From: a bacterium
GTDB lineage: Bacteria; UBP14; UBA6098; 4484-93
Assembly (NCBI GenBank): GCA_021158465.1
Contig: JAGGUN010000052.1
Coordinates: 38,189-102,188 of the forward strand
DNA: 64,000 nucleotides
Reading direction: 5' to 3'
Of this stretch, positions 28,993 to 39,934 are shown in pieces. Numbering within the stretch: the stretch's first letter is position 1; each line of letters begins with the position of its first letter. A program made the position numbers and the translations under genes. The notes under the pieces are model-generated. The model saw nothing but the letters and a program-made list of their open reading frames with translations. It was not told the DNA's origin and made no database searches.

Positions 28993-29438
28993 ACCTCAAG
29001 AACATACAAAAGCTCATAAAGCTGGTAGAAGAAAGCGATATTGGAGAGATAGAAATAAGCTACTTTATGGGGAGGAGGATACGGATATCGAAGCATCCTA
29101 AGGCTGCTCCACAACCGCAAGAAAGGAGAGAAGAAAAGGTGGAAGAGAAACCTGCTCCTCCACCAGAAATAGATGAGAACATCGAGGAAAAGGAAGGGCT
29201 TGTTTCGATAAGTGCACCCATTGTTGGGACATTCTACCGGGCACCGGCACCGGACGCCGAGCCTTATGTCAAGGTCGGAGACCACATAGAGGAAGACACG
29301 GTCGTCTGCATCATCGAGGCAATGAAACTCTTTAACGAGATAAAAGCAGAGATAAGAGGAACAATAAAGCAGATCCTCGTGGAGAACGGTCAACCAGTGG
29401 AATACGGTCAAACACTCTTTCTGGTGGAACCTGACTGA
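28989..29438 (+). CDS. accB: Biotin carboxyl carrier protein of acetyl-CoA carboxylase
   Basis: AccB carries the carboxybiotin between biotin carboxylase and carboxyltransferase. The biotin attachment site is E110-A-M-K113-L, preceded by a proline/glutamate-rich linker (about 40-70) and a helical N-terminal segment, as in the AccB family; length 149 is normal. Partner accC is two genes downstream, with pilT in between. No carboxyltransferase gene is in the window, so a pyruvate or other carboxylase is also possible. Confidence 0.93.
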   Translation: MNLKNIQKLIKLVEESDIGEIEISYFMGRRIRISKHPKAAPQPQERREEKVEEKPAPPPEIDENIEEKEGLVSISAPIVGTFYRAPAPDAEPYVKVGDHIEEDTVVCIIEAMKLFNEIKAEIRGTIKQILVENGQPVEYGQTLFLVEPD

Positions 29439-29453
29439 TAAAAGGGAGGGAAT

Positions 29454-30596
29454 ATGTATAATTTGCTGGAGCTTTTAAGATTTATGCAAGAGAAGGAAGC
29501 CTCTGACCTGCACCTAAGAGTCGGGATGCCGCCGATATACAGGATAAACGGAGAACTCGTCAGGGTGGGAACAGAACTGGTCACCCAGGAGGATATGCAA
29601 AAGATGGTATCCCGCATCCTTACTCCCAATCAAAGAGAAACCTTCGAGAGGGAGTATGAACTTGACTTCGCACTCTCCGTGTCAAAGATAGGTAGGTTCA
29701 GGGTGAACCTGTTCAAACAGAGGGGAACATACGGACTTGCGCTCCGCTCGGTAAAGATGGTGATCCCCTCGTTTAAGGAGCTGAATCTGCCAAAAACTAT
29801 GGAGAGGATAGCCGAGAACAGAAGGGGACTGGTTTTGGTTACCGGTATTACCGGGAGCGGAAAAAGCACAACATTAGCCTCCATTATAGACTACATCAAC
29901 TCAACAAGAGCAGTGAATATCCTAACTATCGAAGACCCGATCGAATATGTCCACAGAAACAAGAAGAGCGTCATAGGACAGAGAGAGATAGGTTCAGACA
30001 CGCTCTCGTTCTCGTCCGCCTTGAGACACGCACTGAGAGAGGATCCGGATGTCATCCTCATCGGTGAGATAAGGGATGCTGAGTCAATGCAGATAGCGCT
30101 CTCTGCTGCGGACACAGGACACCTCGTTCTCTCTACCTTGCACACGCTCGACTCTGTCCAGACAATATATAGAATCCTCTCCTTCTTCCCACCCTACCAA
30201 CACCAAGAGGTCAGGTTGCTCCTCTCAACAACACTAAAGGCGATAATTTCCCAGAGGCTCATCCCACGCTCCGATATGCCAGGAAGGGTGCCAGCTGTGG
30301 AGATACTCATAGGAACCCCTGCTATCTGTTCACGCATCATCGATCCAGAGAAAACATCGGAGATAAAAGACCTGATAGCAGAAGGTGCAGTTCAGTATGG
30401 AATGCAAACATTCGACCAGTCGTTGATGTGGCTCTACCGTCAAGGAAAGATATCGCTCGAGACTGCCCTACAAAACGCATCCAACCCTGACGACTTCAAG
30501 CTGAGGGTAGCTGGTATCGTCGGAGGCGCCGATAGAGGCTGGAAAGAGTTCGAAATAGAGAAGAAAGAGGAAACACAAGAAACAGAGAAGAAATGA
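29454..30596 (+). CDS. pilT: Type IV pilus retraction ATPase PilT
   Basis: PilT is the hexameric motor that disassembles type IV pili for twitching and DNA uptake. The 380-residue protein has ASDLHL and the PAS-like N-terminal domain, Walker [12 protein letters not shown], the [11 protein letters not shown] Walker B/aspartate box and the [10 protein letters not shown] histidine box. A GGAGGG Shine-Dalgarno precedes the ATG. It is an unusual occupant of the accB-accC interval and overlaps accC by 4 bp. No other pilus gene is in view. The tail after residue 360 is highly charged. Confidence 0.95.
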   Translation: MYNLLELLRFMQEKEASDLHLRVGMPPIYRINGELVRVGTELVTQEDMQKMVSRILTPNQRETFEREYELDFALSVSKIGRFRVNLFKQRGTYGLALRSVKMVIPSFKELNLPKTMERIAENRRGLVLVTGITGSGKSTTLASIIDYINSTRAVNILTIEDPIEYVHRNKKSVIGQREIGSDTLSFSSALRHALREDPDVILIGEIRDAESMQIALSAADTGHLVLSTLHTLDSVQTIYRILSFFPPYQHQEVRLLLSTTLKAIISQRLIPRSDMPGRVPAVEILIGTPAICSRIIDPEKTSEIKDLIAEGAVQYGMQTFDQSLMWLYRQGKISLETALQNASNPDDFKLRVAGIVGGADRGWKEFEIEKKEETQETEKK

Positions 30597-31945
30597 TAAA
30601 AAAACTCCTCATCGCCAATCGAGGAGAAATCGCACTGAGAGTGATAAGAGCCTGCAAAGAGCTCGGAATCACATCCGTTGCAGTTTTCTCCGAAGCAGAC
30701 AAAAACGCACTTCACACCATGTTTGCAGACGAGAGTATCTGCATCGGGAAGGCAGAATCGACCAAAAGCTACCTCGACCCAAGGCAGGTTATATCCGCTG
30801 CTGTGATAAGCGGAGCCGATGGCATACACCCAGGATACGGATTCCTCGCCGAAAACCCGGACTTCGCCGAGATGTGCGCCTCACATAATATAAAGTTCGT
30901 CGGGCCTGAGCAGAATATGATAAGAACTATGGGAAACAAATCCGAGGCAAAAAGGATTATGAAAAACTCGGATATCCCCGTCATCCCAGGAAGTGAGGGG
31001 ATCGTAACAGACGAGAAAGAGGCTCTGCTCATTGCTGAGGAGATAGGCTTCCCCATCTTGATAAAGGCAACCGCTGGAGGCGGCGGAAAGGGAATGAGGC
31101 TCGTAAGGGAGAAGAAAGAGTTCCACGAGGCGTTTATAACAGCCCAAGCAGAAGCACAAAAGGCGTTCAATAACCCAGGGGTTTACCTCGAAAAGTTCAT
31201 CGAAAATCCGCATCACATTGAGGTCCAACTCCTCGCCGACTCACACGGAAACATCATCGCCTTCCCCGAAAGAGAATGCTCCATCCAACGAAGACACCAG
31301 AAACTGGTGGAGGAATCTCCATCACCTGTCGTTGATAAGAAGCTAAGAAATAGATTGCAGGAGGCTGCAATAAAGGCTGCCAAAAGTATAGGATACGAGA
31401 GCGCAGGAACAATCGAATTCCTCCTGGATAACGATGAAAACTTCTACTTCATGGAGATGAACACCAGAATCCAAGTCGAACACCCGATAACAGAGACAAT
31501 AACAGGGGTCGACCTCGTGAAGGAACAGATAAAAATTGCTATGGGGGAAAAACTATCATACACTCAGGACAAGATACCGACCCGCGGACACGCTATCGAA
31601 TGCCGAATAAATGCAGAAGACCCAGAGAACAACTTTGCACCTTCTCCAGGGCTCATTGACGGATTTCACCTACCAGGAGGACCAGGTATCAGGGTGGATA
31701 GCCATATCTATGCAGGATACATTGTACCCCCCCACTACGATTCCCTCATCGCAAAGCTCATCAGTTGGGGAAATAACCGCCAGGAAGCGATAGAAAGAAT
31801 GAAACGCGCACTGGACGAGTTCATAATATCAGGCATTAAAACAACTATACCGTTGCACAAAGCCGTTATGAACGATGAGAGGTTCCTTAAAGGAAACTAC
31901 AACACCTCATTCCTTGAAGTGTACCTGAAAGGAGAACCTGCTTGA
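30593..31945 (+). CDS. accC: Biotin carboxylase
   Basis: AccC carboxylates biotin on AccB using ATP and bicarbonate, the first half-reaction of malonyl-CoA synthesis. The 450 residues follow the ATP-grasp pattern: [20 protein letters not shown] at the start, the glycine-rich loop [12 protein letters not shown], the [10 protein letters not shown] block and [11 protein letters not shown]. Length is typical. It is overlapped by pilT in front and by the TTG start of the sensor kinase behind. Confidence 0.96.
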   Translation: MIKKLLIANRGEIALRVIRACKELGITSVAVFSEADKNALHTMFADESICIGKAESTKSYLDPRQVISAAVISGADGIHPGYGFLAENPDFAEMCASHNIKFVGPEQNMIRTMGNKSEAKRIMKNSDIPVIPGSEGIVTDEKEALLIAEEIGFPILIKATAGGGGKGMRLVREKKEFHEAFITAQAEAQKAFNNPGVYLEKFIENPHHIEVQLLADSHGNIIAFPERECSIQRRHQKLVEESPSPVVDKKLRNRLQEAAIKAAKSIGYESAGTIEFLLDNDENFYFMEMNTRIQVEHPITETITGVDLVKEQIKIAMGEKLSYTQDKIPTRGHAIECRINAEDPENNFAPSPGLIDGFHLPGGPGIRVDSHIYAGYIVPPHYDSLIAKLISWGNNRQEAIERMKRALDEFIISGIKTTIPLHKAVMNDERFLKGNYNTSFLEVYLKGEPA

Positions 31946-34491
31946 GGTTAAAAAACTATATCCTCATTACCGCCGTCATCATAGGGATATTGAGCATATT
32001 TTATATGGGATATGTCCTGAAAAGCGTAAGAGAACGAGCTATCTCTACATTCTCCTCTGTCCAGATGACTTCATCGAGAGGCGCTGCCATCGGCATCGAA
32101 AGATACACCAACGGGATAATGAAGGACCTCCGCTACACTGTGAGAAACTATCCAGAACTCTACAAAAACCCACGGGAAAGAAGAAAAGCCCTCAAGACGC
32201 TCTGGGACATAGGAGAAGGAGAATATATCTCCTGCTCCTTCGTGAACAAAGACGGGATACTTACGGCAACATATCCACCAGAGTACTCAAGCGTGGAGGG
32301 AACAGACATCTCGTATCAGACACATATAAAAGAGATAAAAAGAGAGCATAAACCCACGGTATCCGACCCAATAAGAGCTGTCCAAGGGTTCGAGGCTCTC
32401 ATATTCCACCACCCTATATTCTCACCAGATTCAAACTTCGAAGGCTCAATCGCCGCTCTTATCCCCTTCAAGACCATATCAGAAAAGTTTATAACACCTA
32501 TGTACAAACGAGGGATTCAGTCCATCTTCATCGTGAATCAAAGGGGAACTGTAATAGAGGCTCCCGACACACAGATGGTAGGGGAACATTATAAAAACAG
32601 CCGGTTCTTTCAATCTATCGCTGACAAAGACAAGACCTTACTGGAAACAGCCCTCAAAGGAGCAAGTGGAACAGCGGTTATCTCCGATACCACAGGTCAC
32701 AAGTTTATCGTCGCATACGCACCCATCAAAATAAACAGATATCTCTGGGAGGTATTTGCAGTCAGCTCACAGGATGCCGCACTTGCACCGATCAAAAAGA
32801 TAATACACTACGGCATCGGATGGCTGGTTACCTTACTTGCCATATACTTTGTCATCTCACTTATAATAATCGAGCTTTATAAGCACATAAGCATTACCGA
32901 GGAGAGAGCCAAGATAATAAGCCTGCTTGAGGAAGAAATCTTGGCAAGAACAGCCTCACTATCCAAGACGACAGGATTCTTGAACAACATCCTCGAGAAC
33001 TCCATCGAATACGGGATCATCTCTCTCAACGAGGATGGAGAAATCGTTATCTGGAACAAGGGAATGGAAAATATCACAGGGTATTCAAAGGATGAAATAA
33101 CCAGTGCCGCTACCTCTGACCTTCCCAAAGAGTTTCAGAAACTCTTCGAAATCGCAAACTCCGTCAGCAAGAAGCACAAACCTTGGAAAGGAGAATGCGA
33201 GCTTGTAGCAAAAAATGGTGATAACATTACCTGCGAAGTAACTGTGAGCAATATCACCGACTCTGGGGGAAAAGAATACGGAGTCCTCGTGCTTATGAGG
33301 AATATCACTCAGGAAAAGAAGCTTAAAGAAAAGATAAGGCAGTATACAGAGAATCTCGAGCGTCTCGTTGCAGAAAGGACAAAGGAACTCGCCGAGAGTG
33401 AAGAAAAATATCGTGCACTGTTTGAAAAAGCACAGATAGGTGTCCTTGTTCATACAAACGGTATCGTTGAGGCTGCTAATCCAGCGATGTGTGAGATGGC
33501 TGGAATAGACGCTGAAACAGCCATCGGAATGTCTATCTTCGATTTCATCCCATACGAAGAGGACAGAGAAAAGGTCAGGGAAGGAATGAAGAAAAGGCTC
33601 TCGGGAGAACCCGTCTCCGCATACACCATCAGGATAAGAAAAACAACAGGCGAACTCTTCTACGGCTCCATCAACGCAAGCCTCATCTCTCCGGCTGAAA
33701 AGAGATTCTTGGTCAATGTTGTCGATGTCTCCAGGGATGTTGAATTAGAGAAGGAAAGAAAAAGGGCACAGGAGCAATTATGGCAGGCATCAAAGCTCGC
33801 CTCCATAGGAGAACTTGCCGCAGGAATTGCTCATGAGATTAACAACCCACTTATGGGCATCATTAACTACGCTCAACTCATCGCAGACGAGCTAACAGAA
33901 GGTTCTGAGGCAAAGCGGTTTGTTAACGGGATAATAACCGAGGGAAAACAGATAGCCTCAACCATCCGAAACCTGCTGTTATTCGCACGCCAGGAAAAAC
34001 AAGATTTTTCCCCAGAAGAGATTACCGATGTAATCGAATCTTCTCTATCACTTGTAGAACGCCAGCTTGAAAAAGACGGAATTACCATTATACGGGAGTT
34101 CCAGGATAACCTACCCTTAGTAAACATCAAAAGCAACCGGATAAAAGAGGTGTTCGTGAACATACTCTCAAACGCCAGATACGCCCTAAACGAAAAATAC
34201 CCGCTACCCGATGAAAACAAGATCATAAAGATACATACGGATACCATCACCGAAGACGGGGAAAAGAAGGTAAGGGTACAGTTCTATGATTCGGGGACTG
34301 GAATAAAGAACGAGGATATTCCAAAGCTGTTCGACCCGTTCTTTACCACGAAGAAAGGAGGCGAGGGAACAGGTCTCGGTCTCTCCATAAGCTACGGCAT
34401 TATCAAGGAACACAAAGGAAATATCGAGGTCGAAAGCGTCTATGGGGTCTATACCGTGGTTAGTATCACCCTACCAGTAGCAAGGGCGTAA
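31942..34491 (+). CDS. Membrane sensor histidine kinase (Cache, two PAS)
   Basis: The 849-residue kinase has a first membrane helix (about 7-26), an extracytoplasmic Cache-like sensor (about 30-285), a second helix (about 292-312), two PAS domains (about 341-450 and 487-600), a HisKA domain with phospho-acceptor H631 in [12 protein letters not shown], and a HATPase with the N-box [10 protein letters not shown] and [12 protein letters not shown]. The TTG start overlaps the accC stop. No response regulator is nearby, so it is an orphan and its signal is unknown; co-expression with accC and pilT suggests a metabolic or surface input. Confidence 0.9.
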   Translation: MRLKNYILITAVIIGILSIFYMGYVLKSVRERAISTFSSVQMTSSRGAAIGIERYTNGIMKDLRYTVRNYPELYKNPRERRKALKTLWDIGEGEYISCSFVNKDGILTATYPPEYSSVEGTDISYQTHIKEIKREHKPTVSDPIRAVQGFEALIFHHPIFSPDSNFEGSIAALIPFKTISEKFITPMYKRGIQSIFIVNQRGTVIEAPDTQMVGEHYKNSRFFQSIADKDKTLLETALKGASGTAVISDTTGHKFIVAYAPIKINRYLWEVFAVSSQDAALAPIKKIIHYGIGWLVTLLAIYFVISLIIIELYKHISITEERAKIISLLEEEILARTASLSKTTGFLNNILENSIEYGIISLNEDGEIVIWNKGMENITGYSKDEITSAATSDLPKEFQKLFEIANSVSKKHKPWKGECELVAKNGDNITCEVTVSNITDSGGKEYGVLVLMRNITQEKKLKEKIRQYTENLERLVAERTKELAESEEKYRALFEKAQIGVLVHTNGIVEAANPAMCEMAGIDAETAIGMSIFDFIPYEEDREKVREGMKKRLSGEPVSAYTIRIRKTTGELFYGSINASLISPAEKRFLVNVVDVSRDVELEKERKRAQEQLWQASKLASIGELAAGIAHEINNPLMGIINYAQLIADELTEGSEAKRFVNGIITEGKQIASTIRNLLLFARQEKQDFSPEEITDVIESSLSLVERQLEKDGITIIREFQDNLPLVNIKSNRIKEVFVNILSNARYALNEKYPLPDENKIIKIHTDTITEDGEKKVRVQFYDSGTGIKNEDIPKLFDPFFTTKKGGEGTGLGLSISYGIIKEHKGNIEVESVYGVYTVVSITLPVARA

Positions 34492-34499
34492 ATTTTTAC

Positions 34500-34527
34500 T
34501 TGATTTCACCCCATTTTCGCTTATAAT
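34500..34527 (+). promoter_or_regulatory. Promoter of rpsF-rpsR-rplI operon
   Basis: TTGATT, 16-bp spacer and perfect TATAAT, about 75 bp before rpsF, directly after the kinase gene. Confidence 0.75.
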
Positions 34528-34543
34528 GAATGGTTGATTTTCC

Positions 34544-34593
34544 CCTATTCTATTCCGGACGGTGAATAGGATCATCTAAAGTCCGAAGGGAGG
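34544..34593 (+). promoter_or_regulatory. Candidate S6:S18-binding autoregulatory leader
   Basis: The leader forms a perfect 7-bp stem CCTATTC (34544-34550)/GAATAGG (34564-34570) around a 13-base loop containing TTCCGG. CGGAC in the loop (34556-34560) can pair with GTCCG (34581-34585), which lies just before the GGGAGG Shine-Dalgarno (34588-34593). The CCG-in-a-loop and pseudoknot layout resembles the known rpsF leader motif bound by the S6:S18 complex. Confidence 0.6.
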
Positions 34594-34601
34594 CAATAAA
34601 G

Positions 34602-34955
34602 TTGAAGAGAACCTACGAACTGGTGGTTATCACTCCCCCACACCTTGAGACCGATGAGCGAGAGGCTCTCCTTGAAAAGATTCGGGGCTACATCTCATCC
34701 AGCAACGGAAAGATTATAGGAGAAGAGGACTGGGGGCTGAGAAAATTCTGTTACCCTATCAAAAGGTCCGACAGCGGATACTACACGCTGTTTGTCTTCG
34801 ATGGGAAGGAAACATCCCCGAAAAGGATAGATGAAAGCCTTCGACTCAACGAGAATGTCCTAAGACACCTTATTGTCCATAGGGAAAAACCCTACTCACC
34901 GTCGCCAATGGCACCAAAACCAGAGGAGCCCGATGAAGAAGCGGAAGAAAGCTAA
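34602..34955 (+). CDS. rpsF: Ribosomal protein S6
   Basis: The 117-residue protein binds the 16S rRNA central domain as a pair with S18. Family marks are the [11 protein letters not shown] opening and the [19 protein letters not shown] core, with an acidic C-terminal tail ([11 protein letters not shown]). It starts at a TTG behind GGGAGG. The usual ssb gene between rpsF and rpsR is absent; rpsR overlaps instead by 23 bp. Confidence 0.95.
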   Translation: MKRTYELVVITPPHLETDEREALLEKIRGYISSSNGKIIGEEDWGLRKFCYPIKRSDSGYYTLFVFDGKETSPKRIDESLRLNENVLRHLIVHREKPYSPSPMAPKPEEPDEEAEES

Positions 34956-35193
34956 AGCCAAAAAAGGTCAGGAGACAAAGAGGAGGAAACCCTGCCGGTT
35001 CTGCCAGGACCCGTCTTTAGAAATAGACTACAAAAACATTGAACTCCTGAGACAGTTCGTCTCCGAGAGGGGGAAGATTAAGGCTCGCAGGGTTACAGGC
35101 ACCTGTGCCAAACATCAGAGGAAACTCGCCATCGCTATAAAGAGAGCCCGCTTCCTTGGTCTACTCCCCTACCATGTCTATGTCTATAGGTGA
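34933..35193 (+). CDS. rpsR: Ribosomal protein S18
   Basis: The 86-residue protein has the family core [19 protein letters not shown] and [15 protein letters not shown], followed by [10 protein letters not shown] basic lysine-rich N terminus precedes a CRFC pair. I start at the ATG at 34933; the longer open frame from 34873 lies inside rpsF. It overlaps rpsF by 23 bp, which with the leader suggests joint regulation of S6 and S18. Confidence 0.94.
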   Translation: MKKRKKAKAKKGQETKRRKPCRFCQDPSLEIDYKNIELLRQFVSERGKIKARRVTGTCAKHQRKLAIAIKRARFLGLLPYHVYVYR

Positions 35194-36088
35194 ACCAAAG
35201 GGAATTTACGCCGCCTTCATACTCAGTATGCTATTGCCAGTCCTATACGCAGCAGGAGTAGGTGGTAGTATAGGGGTGGTGATATGGGAGATAGCGGGAA
35301 CAACAGCATTCACCATATCAAGCCATTTTATGGGAATAAAATCAGCGGTCGGCATCCTACCAATTATGGTTGCCATACCGTTCTCCGGATTCTTTGACTA
35401 TGTCTACCTTCCACTCCTGAACATATTTGTAATCGGCTTCGCTATGGGGATATACACAAGGATGTCAAGCAAGCCCAAAGCCATCATACTTACGGGTGTT
35501 GCTTCTGCAGCGGTCGGGGTCGCCGTATTCGCTGGAGATTTCTCACTCCGCCTGACGGGAATTAGAGAACTTGCGAAATCAGAGCTCCTGTCCGTCGTCT
35601 CTTACCCACAGGAAATGGAAAAAATTGCCTCAAGGGCTGTAGAGATCACAACAGAAAGCTTGCCCGCAATCTTCATATTCTCATCCATCATAAAGGTGAT
35701 CCTGGTTTATTACTTGGCATCAAAGCTCGTAAGCTCACTCAAACCACTACCGAAACTTGCAAAATGGCATCTGCCAGTATGGACCCTCATCGTCCCTGTA
35801 ACAGGAGTAACCCTCATCTCATCCGGATACGATAGCATTATCCACATCATATCAGAGAATATACTTGTGTTCTCACTCCTCCTATTCGCTATGGGAGGTG
35901 TGTTCTTTCTGGAATCCATCTTTGAGAGAAGGAATGTGGCAGTGATCAGCCGAGCCATCGGATACGTTGTTATGCTCTTTTTGCAGGGGATATTCATCCC
36001 TATCCTGGCATTGGTCGGAATAAGCGATACCGCATTCAACCTCAGAAAACTCACAAAAGGAGAAGAAGATGAAGGTGATACTGCTTGA
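35174..36088 (+). CDS. DUF2232 (YybS-like) membrane protein
   Basis: The protein of about 304 residues has some eight hydrophobic segments and ends in a charged tail ([13 protein letters not shown]). It matches the DUF2232 family, which is repeatedly found next to rplI; Bacillus YybS belongs there. The function is unknown. Starts at 35156, 35174 and 35180 are all in frame without a clear Shine-Dalgarno; I chose 35174. Translation is probably coupled to rpsR, which it overlaps, and it overlaps rplI by 20 bp at the other end. Confidence 0.75.
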   Translation: MSMSIGEPKGIYAAFILSMLLPVLYAAGVGGSIGVVIWEIAGTTAFTISSHFMGIKSAVGILPIMVAIPFSGFFDYVYLPLLNIFVIGFAMGIYTRMSSKPKAIILTGVASAAVGVAVFAGDFSLRLTGIRELAKSELLSVVSYPQEMEKIASRAVEITTESLPAIFIFSSIIKVILVYYLASKLVSSLKPLPKLAKWHLPVWTLIVPVTGVTLISSGYDSIIHIISENILVFSLLLFAMGGVFFLESIFERRNVAVISRAIGYVVMLFLQGIFIPILALVGISDTAFNLRKLTKGEEDEGDTA

Positions 36089-36515
36089 GCGGGTACCAAA
36101 GCTTGGTGATGTGGGCGATGTTGTCACCACAAAGGATGGCTACGCCCGAAACTACCTCGTCCCGAAAGGGCTCGCTATACCAGCAACCAAGAAGAACCTC
36201 AAACAGATTGAAAAGATTAAACGCTTCAAGGCAGGGATTGAGGAGAAGAAACGCGCCCGACTGCAGGATGTTGCTGAAAAACTGGAGAATACTTCCTGTG
36301 AGATTGTCGTTAATGTGGACGAGGAAGACCATCTGTTCGGTTCGGTCACGGCAGGTATGATTGCAGAGGCAATAAACAAACAGGGGTTTGCTATCGACAA
36401 GAAGCAGATACAGCTGGACGAGCCGATAAACTCCCTCGGAATCTATTATGTTACCGTAAACCTCCACAGGGAGATCCAAGCAAAGCTTAAGGTATGGGTT
36501 CTTAAGAGCGAGTAA
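36069..36515 (+). CDS. rplI: Ribosomal protein L9
   Basis: L9 binds 23S rRNA domain V through its N-terminal domain and limits frameshifting. The 148-residue chain starts [19 protein letters not shown] with the GYARNYLVPKGLA block, then a long connecting helix, then the C-terminal domain with HLFGSVTAG. All is as expected. A GAGAAG-rich Shine-Dalgarno lies within the end of the DUF2232 gene. Confidence 0.96.
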   Translation: MKVILLERVPKLGDVGDVVTTKDGYARNYLVPKGLAIPATKKNLKQIEKIKRFKAGIEEKKRARLQDVAEKLENTSCEIVVNVDEEDHLFGSVTAGMIAEAINKQGFAIDKKQIQLDEPINSLGIYYVTVNLHREIQAKLKVWVLKSE

Positions 36516-36516
36516 T

Positions 36517-37176
36517 ATGGCGATATTTTACAGACTACTATTAGCCCACCTTCTGGCAGATTTTCCACTACAGACAAGGGAGCTGTATAGTTTGAGGTCT
36601 AAGGGGATAATAGGTGTTCTACCCCATGGGGGCGTCTTTCTCTCCACCGCATTCTTTGTTCTCTTCCCTTACTGGGATGTGCCTGTATATCTCTTGCTGA
36701 TACTTGCGCTTGCGCTTTCGCATGTTGCTGTGGATTATGCAAAGGTAAAGCTCGAATCGAGGAGGAAGGATTCTGCACTCCTCTTCTTCGGCGACCAAGG
36801 GATACACATCCTCCTGCTCTTCATCGGCAGTCTCGTTGTTCCACCTATACCAGATAAAGGGATGGTCAAGTTCGAGCTGTTATGTTTGGCTGTCTTTGTT
36901 ATATGGGTTCTCCCATACATTGAGCATTACCTCAGGGTTGCAAGAGTGAGCAATGTCTCTGTGGGGTTCATCCGCCTTGGGATATTCGAGAGGGGAATGT
37001 TCTTTCTTGGTGTAATCATCTCAGGGTGGTATCTCTTGCTTATACCGGTAGGCGTCTTACCGAGGATATGGAGAGCCTTAAACATACCGGGGACAAAATT
37101 TCCACTGCTCGATTGGCTGATAGCCCTGGGAGCAACTGCCCTCGGGAAGAAGGTGATACTCGGGTTCTTAGTCTAA
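36517..37176 (+). CDS. DUF3307-family membrane protein
   Basis: The 219-residue protein has about five to six hydrophobic segments and the markers of DUF3307: HLLADFPLQ near the N terminus, HVAVDYAKV in the first third, and FFGDQGIHILLL. The histidines and aspartates near membrane faces hint at metal binding, but no activity is known. It begins one base after the rplI stop, so it is read with the ribosomal operon. Confidence 0.75.
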   Translation: MAIFYRLLLAHLLADFPLQTRELYSLRSKGIIGVLPHGGVFLSTAFFVLFPYWDVPVYLLLILALALSHVAVDYAKVKLESRRKDSALLFFGDQGIHILLLFIGSLVVPPIPDKGMVKFELLCLAVFVIWVLPYIEHYLRVARVSNVSVGFIRLGIFERGMFFLGVIISGWYLLLIPVGVLPRIWRALNIPGTKFPLLDWLIALGATALGKKVILGFLV

Positions 37177-37191
37177 AAAGAGAGGTAGGAT

Positions 37192-37647
37192 ATGCTTCCT
37201 GCTCAGGTAAGAATGCTTGCTTTTGACATCAAGGCAAATACGCCTGTTATCGTACTGGAGGTTGGAAAGAACAGTATTGTTCCTATCTGGATTGGAACAG
37301 CCGAGGCGAGGGCAATTGCTATGGCGCTTGCAGGACTAAAACCAGTCCGTCCAATGAGCCATGACCTTATAAAGGAGATAGTAGAAGGGCTTGATGCAAA
37401 GCTCGAGCGGGTGGTCATAACCGGGATCAGAGAGGATATCTACTACGCCTTGCTACACATAAACCAGCAAGACAAGACTATAGTCATTGACGCGAGACCA
37501 TCCGATTCCATTGCACTTGCACTGAGAACCAACTCGCCCATCTTCGTGAGCGATGATATTCCTGTCGTCGAAGAGACAGAAGAGAACAAACTGTTTCTCG
37601 AGCTCAAAAATAGGCTAAGAACTATAAGACCCGAGGATATAGCGTAA
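37192..37647 (+). CDS. Bifunctional nuclease family protein (DUF151)
   Basis: The 151-residue protein fits the BFN/DUF151 family: VIVLEVGKNSIVPIWIGTAEA in the first third, the PVRPMSHDL turn, and DARPSDSIALALRTNSPIFV. Plant members have DNase and RNase activity; bacterial members are common in thermophiles and are mostly untested. A GAGGTAGGAT Shine-Dalgarno precedes the ATG. It is followed after 9 bp by the hexapeptide-repeat gene. Confidence 0.88.
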   Translation: MLPAQVRMLAFDIKANTPVIVLEVGKNSIVPIWIGTAEARAIAMALAGLKPVRPMSHDLIKEIVEGLDAKLERVVITGIREDIYYALLHINQQDKTIVIDARPSDSIALALRTNSPIFVSDDIPVVEETEENKLFLELKNRLRTIRPEDIA

Positions 37648-37656
37648 GGGAGAAGT

Positions 37657-38160
37657 ATGCCGATTATAAGCTTCGGTGGGAAAACACCTGTGATAGAAAA
37701 AGGGGCTTTTGTCGCAGAAAATGCAACACTCATCGGCGATGTCGTCGTACGAAAGGGTGCCAGCATCTGGTTTGGTGCCGTTCTGAGAGGAGACATAAAT
37801 AGGATCGAAATTGGTGAATACACCAGCATCCAAGATAACTCCGTTCTGCATGTGGACTATGAGAAGCCAGTCATAGTAGGAAACTATGTCACCGTTGGAC
37901 ACAACGCTATTCTGCACGGATGCACCATAGAGGATTTCTGCCTCGTCGGAATGGGCGCTGTTGTACTCGATGGGGCAAGGGTAAAGAGAGGCTCCGTAGT
38001 TGCAGCAGGAGCAGTCGTTAGAGAACATTCAACCGTTCCACAACTTACACTCGTCGCTGGCATCCCCGCAGCGGAAAAGAAGAGATTCGATGAGAATATA
38101 ATAGAACACCTAAGGCAACATGCAGAGGAATATGCCAAGCTGGCTAAGAAATACATGTAG
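37657..38160 (+). CDS. Gamma-carbonic anhydrase-like hexapeptide protein
   Basis: The 167-residue protein is a left-handed beta-helix of hexapeptide repeats with histidines H65, H82 and H87 placed as the zinc ligands of gamma-carbonic anhydrase/YrdA proteins (NSVLHV, VGHNAILHGC). It should trimerise in the cytoplasm. Whether it hydrates CO2 is uncertain, since many YrdA proteins lack activity; supply of bicarbonate to the accC biotin carboxylase is a reasonable guess. The next gene starts within its last 41 bases. Confidence 0.85.
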   Translation: MPIISFGGKTPVIEKGAFVAENATLIGDVVVRKGASIWFGAVLRGDINRIEIGEYTSIQDNSVLHVDYEKPVIVGNYVTVGHNAILHGCTIEDFCLVGMGAVVLDGARVKRGSVVAAGAVVREHSTVPQLTLVAGIPAAEKKRFDENIIEHLRQHAEEYAKLAKKYM

Positions 38161-39925
38161 TGTTACCCTTCTTTTCCTGACAGTTGCATCCGCCCTTGCT
38201 GCTGACACGGACAAAACGCGCTTCGAGTCCGCTTTGGCTCTCTACAGGAGAGGTTCATATGGTGAGGCTCAAGCAGCGTTCAAGTCCATTTCAAAAAGCA
38301 TCTCATCTCCGTACACCCATAAGGCAACCTTTCTCTACGCATATATAGCGTACAAAACCGAAAACTATCCAGAGGCTCTCCGCTGGTTCGAGGATTTCGT
38401 CTCATCCGGAAAGGAGCCAGAATACCTTCCATACGCTCACTTCTTCCTCGGAAACTTGTATTTCTTCCGAAAGGAATATCCAAGAGCAGCAATAGAGTAT
38501 GGGCTCGCCTACTCACTAACCGACAAGCCTACCCTCTGCTCAGCCGCGAAGACAGCACTCGAGAGAATCCTGTGGGGGTATTTAACACTGCGCCAGCTAC
38601 AAACACTCTCGCGACAGCCACTCAGCAAATTCTGTGAGGAGGAGGTTGCATACTTTCTCACCAAGCGCTACAGACATGCAAACAAGAAGGCAAAGGCTTT
38701 AGGAGAGGCAAAATCATACCTTGCCCACTTCCCTCGAGGCGCTCATAGGGAAAAGGTGGAACAGCTTGCCAAGGAGCTCGAAGAGGAGCTCAAGCAGAAC
38801 ATAGTCATAGGTGTGCTCGTGCCGACATCAGGAAAGTATAAACCATACGGCAAGAAAATCCTGAAAGGCGTAAAGCTCGCCGCCAAGGAAGCAAAAAGAA
38901 AATGGGGGCTGAATATACTCCTCTCCGTTAAGGATACCAAAGGTGATCCGCTCATCGCTGCAGACGCCGCCCGCGAGCTAATCTCCGAGGATATGCCGAT
39001 AGGCATCGTGGGACCACTAAGGAGCGAATGCGCTGTGGCTGTGGCAGCCTTCGCACAGGCAGAGAAGGTACCGCTTATAATACCAACCGCCACCAGAGAC
39101 GGGCTGGCAAGCATCGGAGAATACATCTTCCAGCTGGCGACAAGCCCGGAAATAGGCGGAAGAAATATCGCATTGTTTGCTGTCGATTCCCTCAAGCTCA
39201 AACGGTTCGTTGCAATCGGACCAGACGACATCTGCGGAATGGGGATACTCGATATATTCGAGAAAACCGTGACCTCACACGGCGGAGAAATTGTCGCCAA
39301 GGAGACATTCTCCGAGGGCGAAATAGACCTGAAACCGCAGTTTATGCGACTGAGAGAGCCGTTTATGCCGGAACTAAAGAGATTGCTTACAAAGGTCGAT
39401 TCCACAGATACCATCTTCCACAAGAAAAACGGCAAACTGAAGGAAGAGGAAGAATGGCCCATCTTCGTCGATGGAATATTCGCGCCAGTGTATTCCGACC
39501 AGATACAGACCGTGCTACCAACAATAGCAGCCTTCCACATGAACGGAACCGTTATCGGGGCGAACGGATGGCAAGAAGAAGATGTACTCGAATATGCCGC
39601 AGGATACCACGACTCGCTCTACTTTATTCCACATGACTTCTTCGTCGACGCTGACAATCCAAAATGGAAAAGCTTCAAGAAGGGCTACGAGAAACTATAC
39701 AACGAAGAGGCAGACAAAATAGCAAGCCAGGGATACGACGCTCTATCCATAATCGCGGACGGAATCCATAAAGGAGCTGTCTCTCACCTACTCATTGTGG
39801 ACTATATCTCCGGGCTCCGTGAATACAACGGCGCATCAGGGAAGATCCTGTTCAATCGCTACGGCGCAAACGAATATACCCCTATACTCAAACTAGACGC
39901 AGGAAAGATCATCAAGGTGAAATAG
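38120..39925 (+). CDS. Exported TPR protein fused to a periplasmic-binding (type I) domain
   Basis: The 601-residue protein has an N-terminal signal peptide (ending near ASALAAD), TPR-like helices (about 30-225) and a branched-chain amino-acid-receptor-type ligand-binding domain (about 228-601) opening IVIGVLVPTSGKYKPYGKKI. TPR plus this fold is the layout of LpoA/LppC, an outer-membrane activator of penicillin-binding proteins, but no lipobox cysteine is seen, so similarity is of architecture only. No ABC permease is adjacent. A second in-frame ATG at 38132 with AGAGGA before it could be the true start. Confidence 0.78.
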   Translation: MQRNMPSWLRNTCSVTLLFLTVASALAADTDKTRFESALALYRRGSYGEAQAAFKSISKSISSPYTHKATFLYAYIAYKTENYPEALRWFEDFVSSGKEPEYLPYAHFFLGNLYFFRKEYPRAAIEYGLAYSLTDKPTLCSAAKTALERILWGYLTLRQLQTLSRQPLSKFCEEEVAYFLTKRYRHANKKAKALGEAKSYLAHFPRGAHREKVEQLAKELEEELKQNIVIGVLVPTSGKYKPYGKKILKGVKLAAKEAKRKWGLNILLSVKDTKGDPLIAADAARELISEDMPIGIVGPLRSECAVAVAAFAQAEKVPLIIPTATRDGLASIGEYIFQLATSPEIGGRNIALFAVDSLKLKRFVAIGPDDICGMGILDIFEKTVTSHGGEIVAKETFSEGEIDLKPQFMRLREPFMPELKRLLTKVDSTDTIFHKKNGKLKEEEEWPIFVDGIFAPVYSDQIQTVLPTIAAFHMNGTVIGANGWQEEDVLEYAAGYHDSLYFIPHDFFVDADNPKWKSFKKGYEKLYNEEADKIASQGYDALSIIADGIHKGAVSHLLIVDYISGLREYNGASGKILFNRYGANEYTPILKLDAGKIIKVK

Positions 39926-39934
39926 AAGAGAAAG

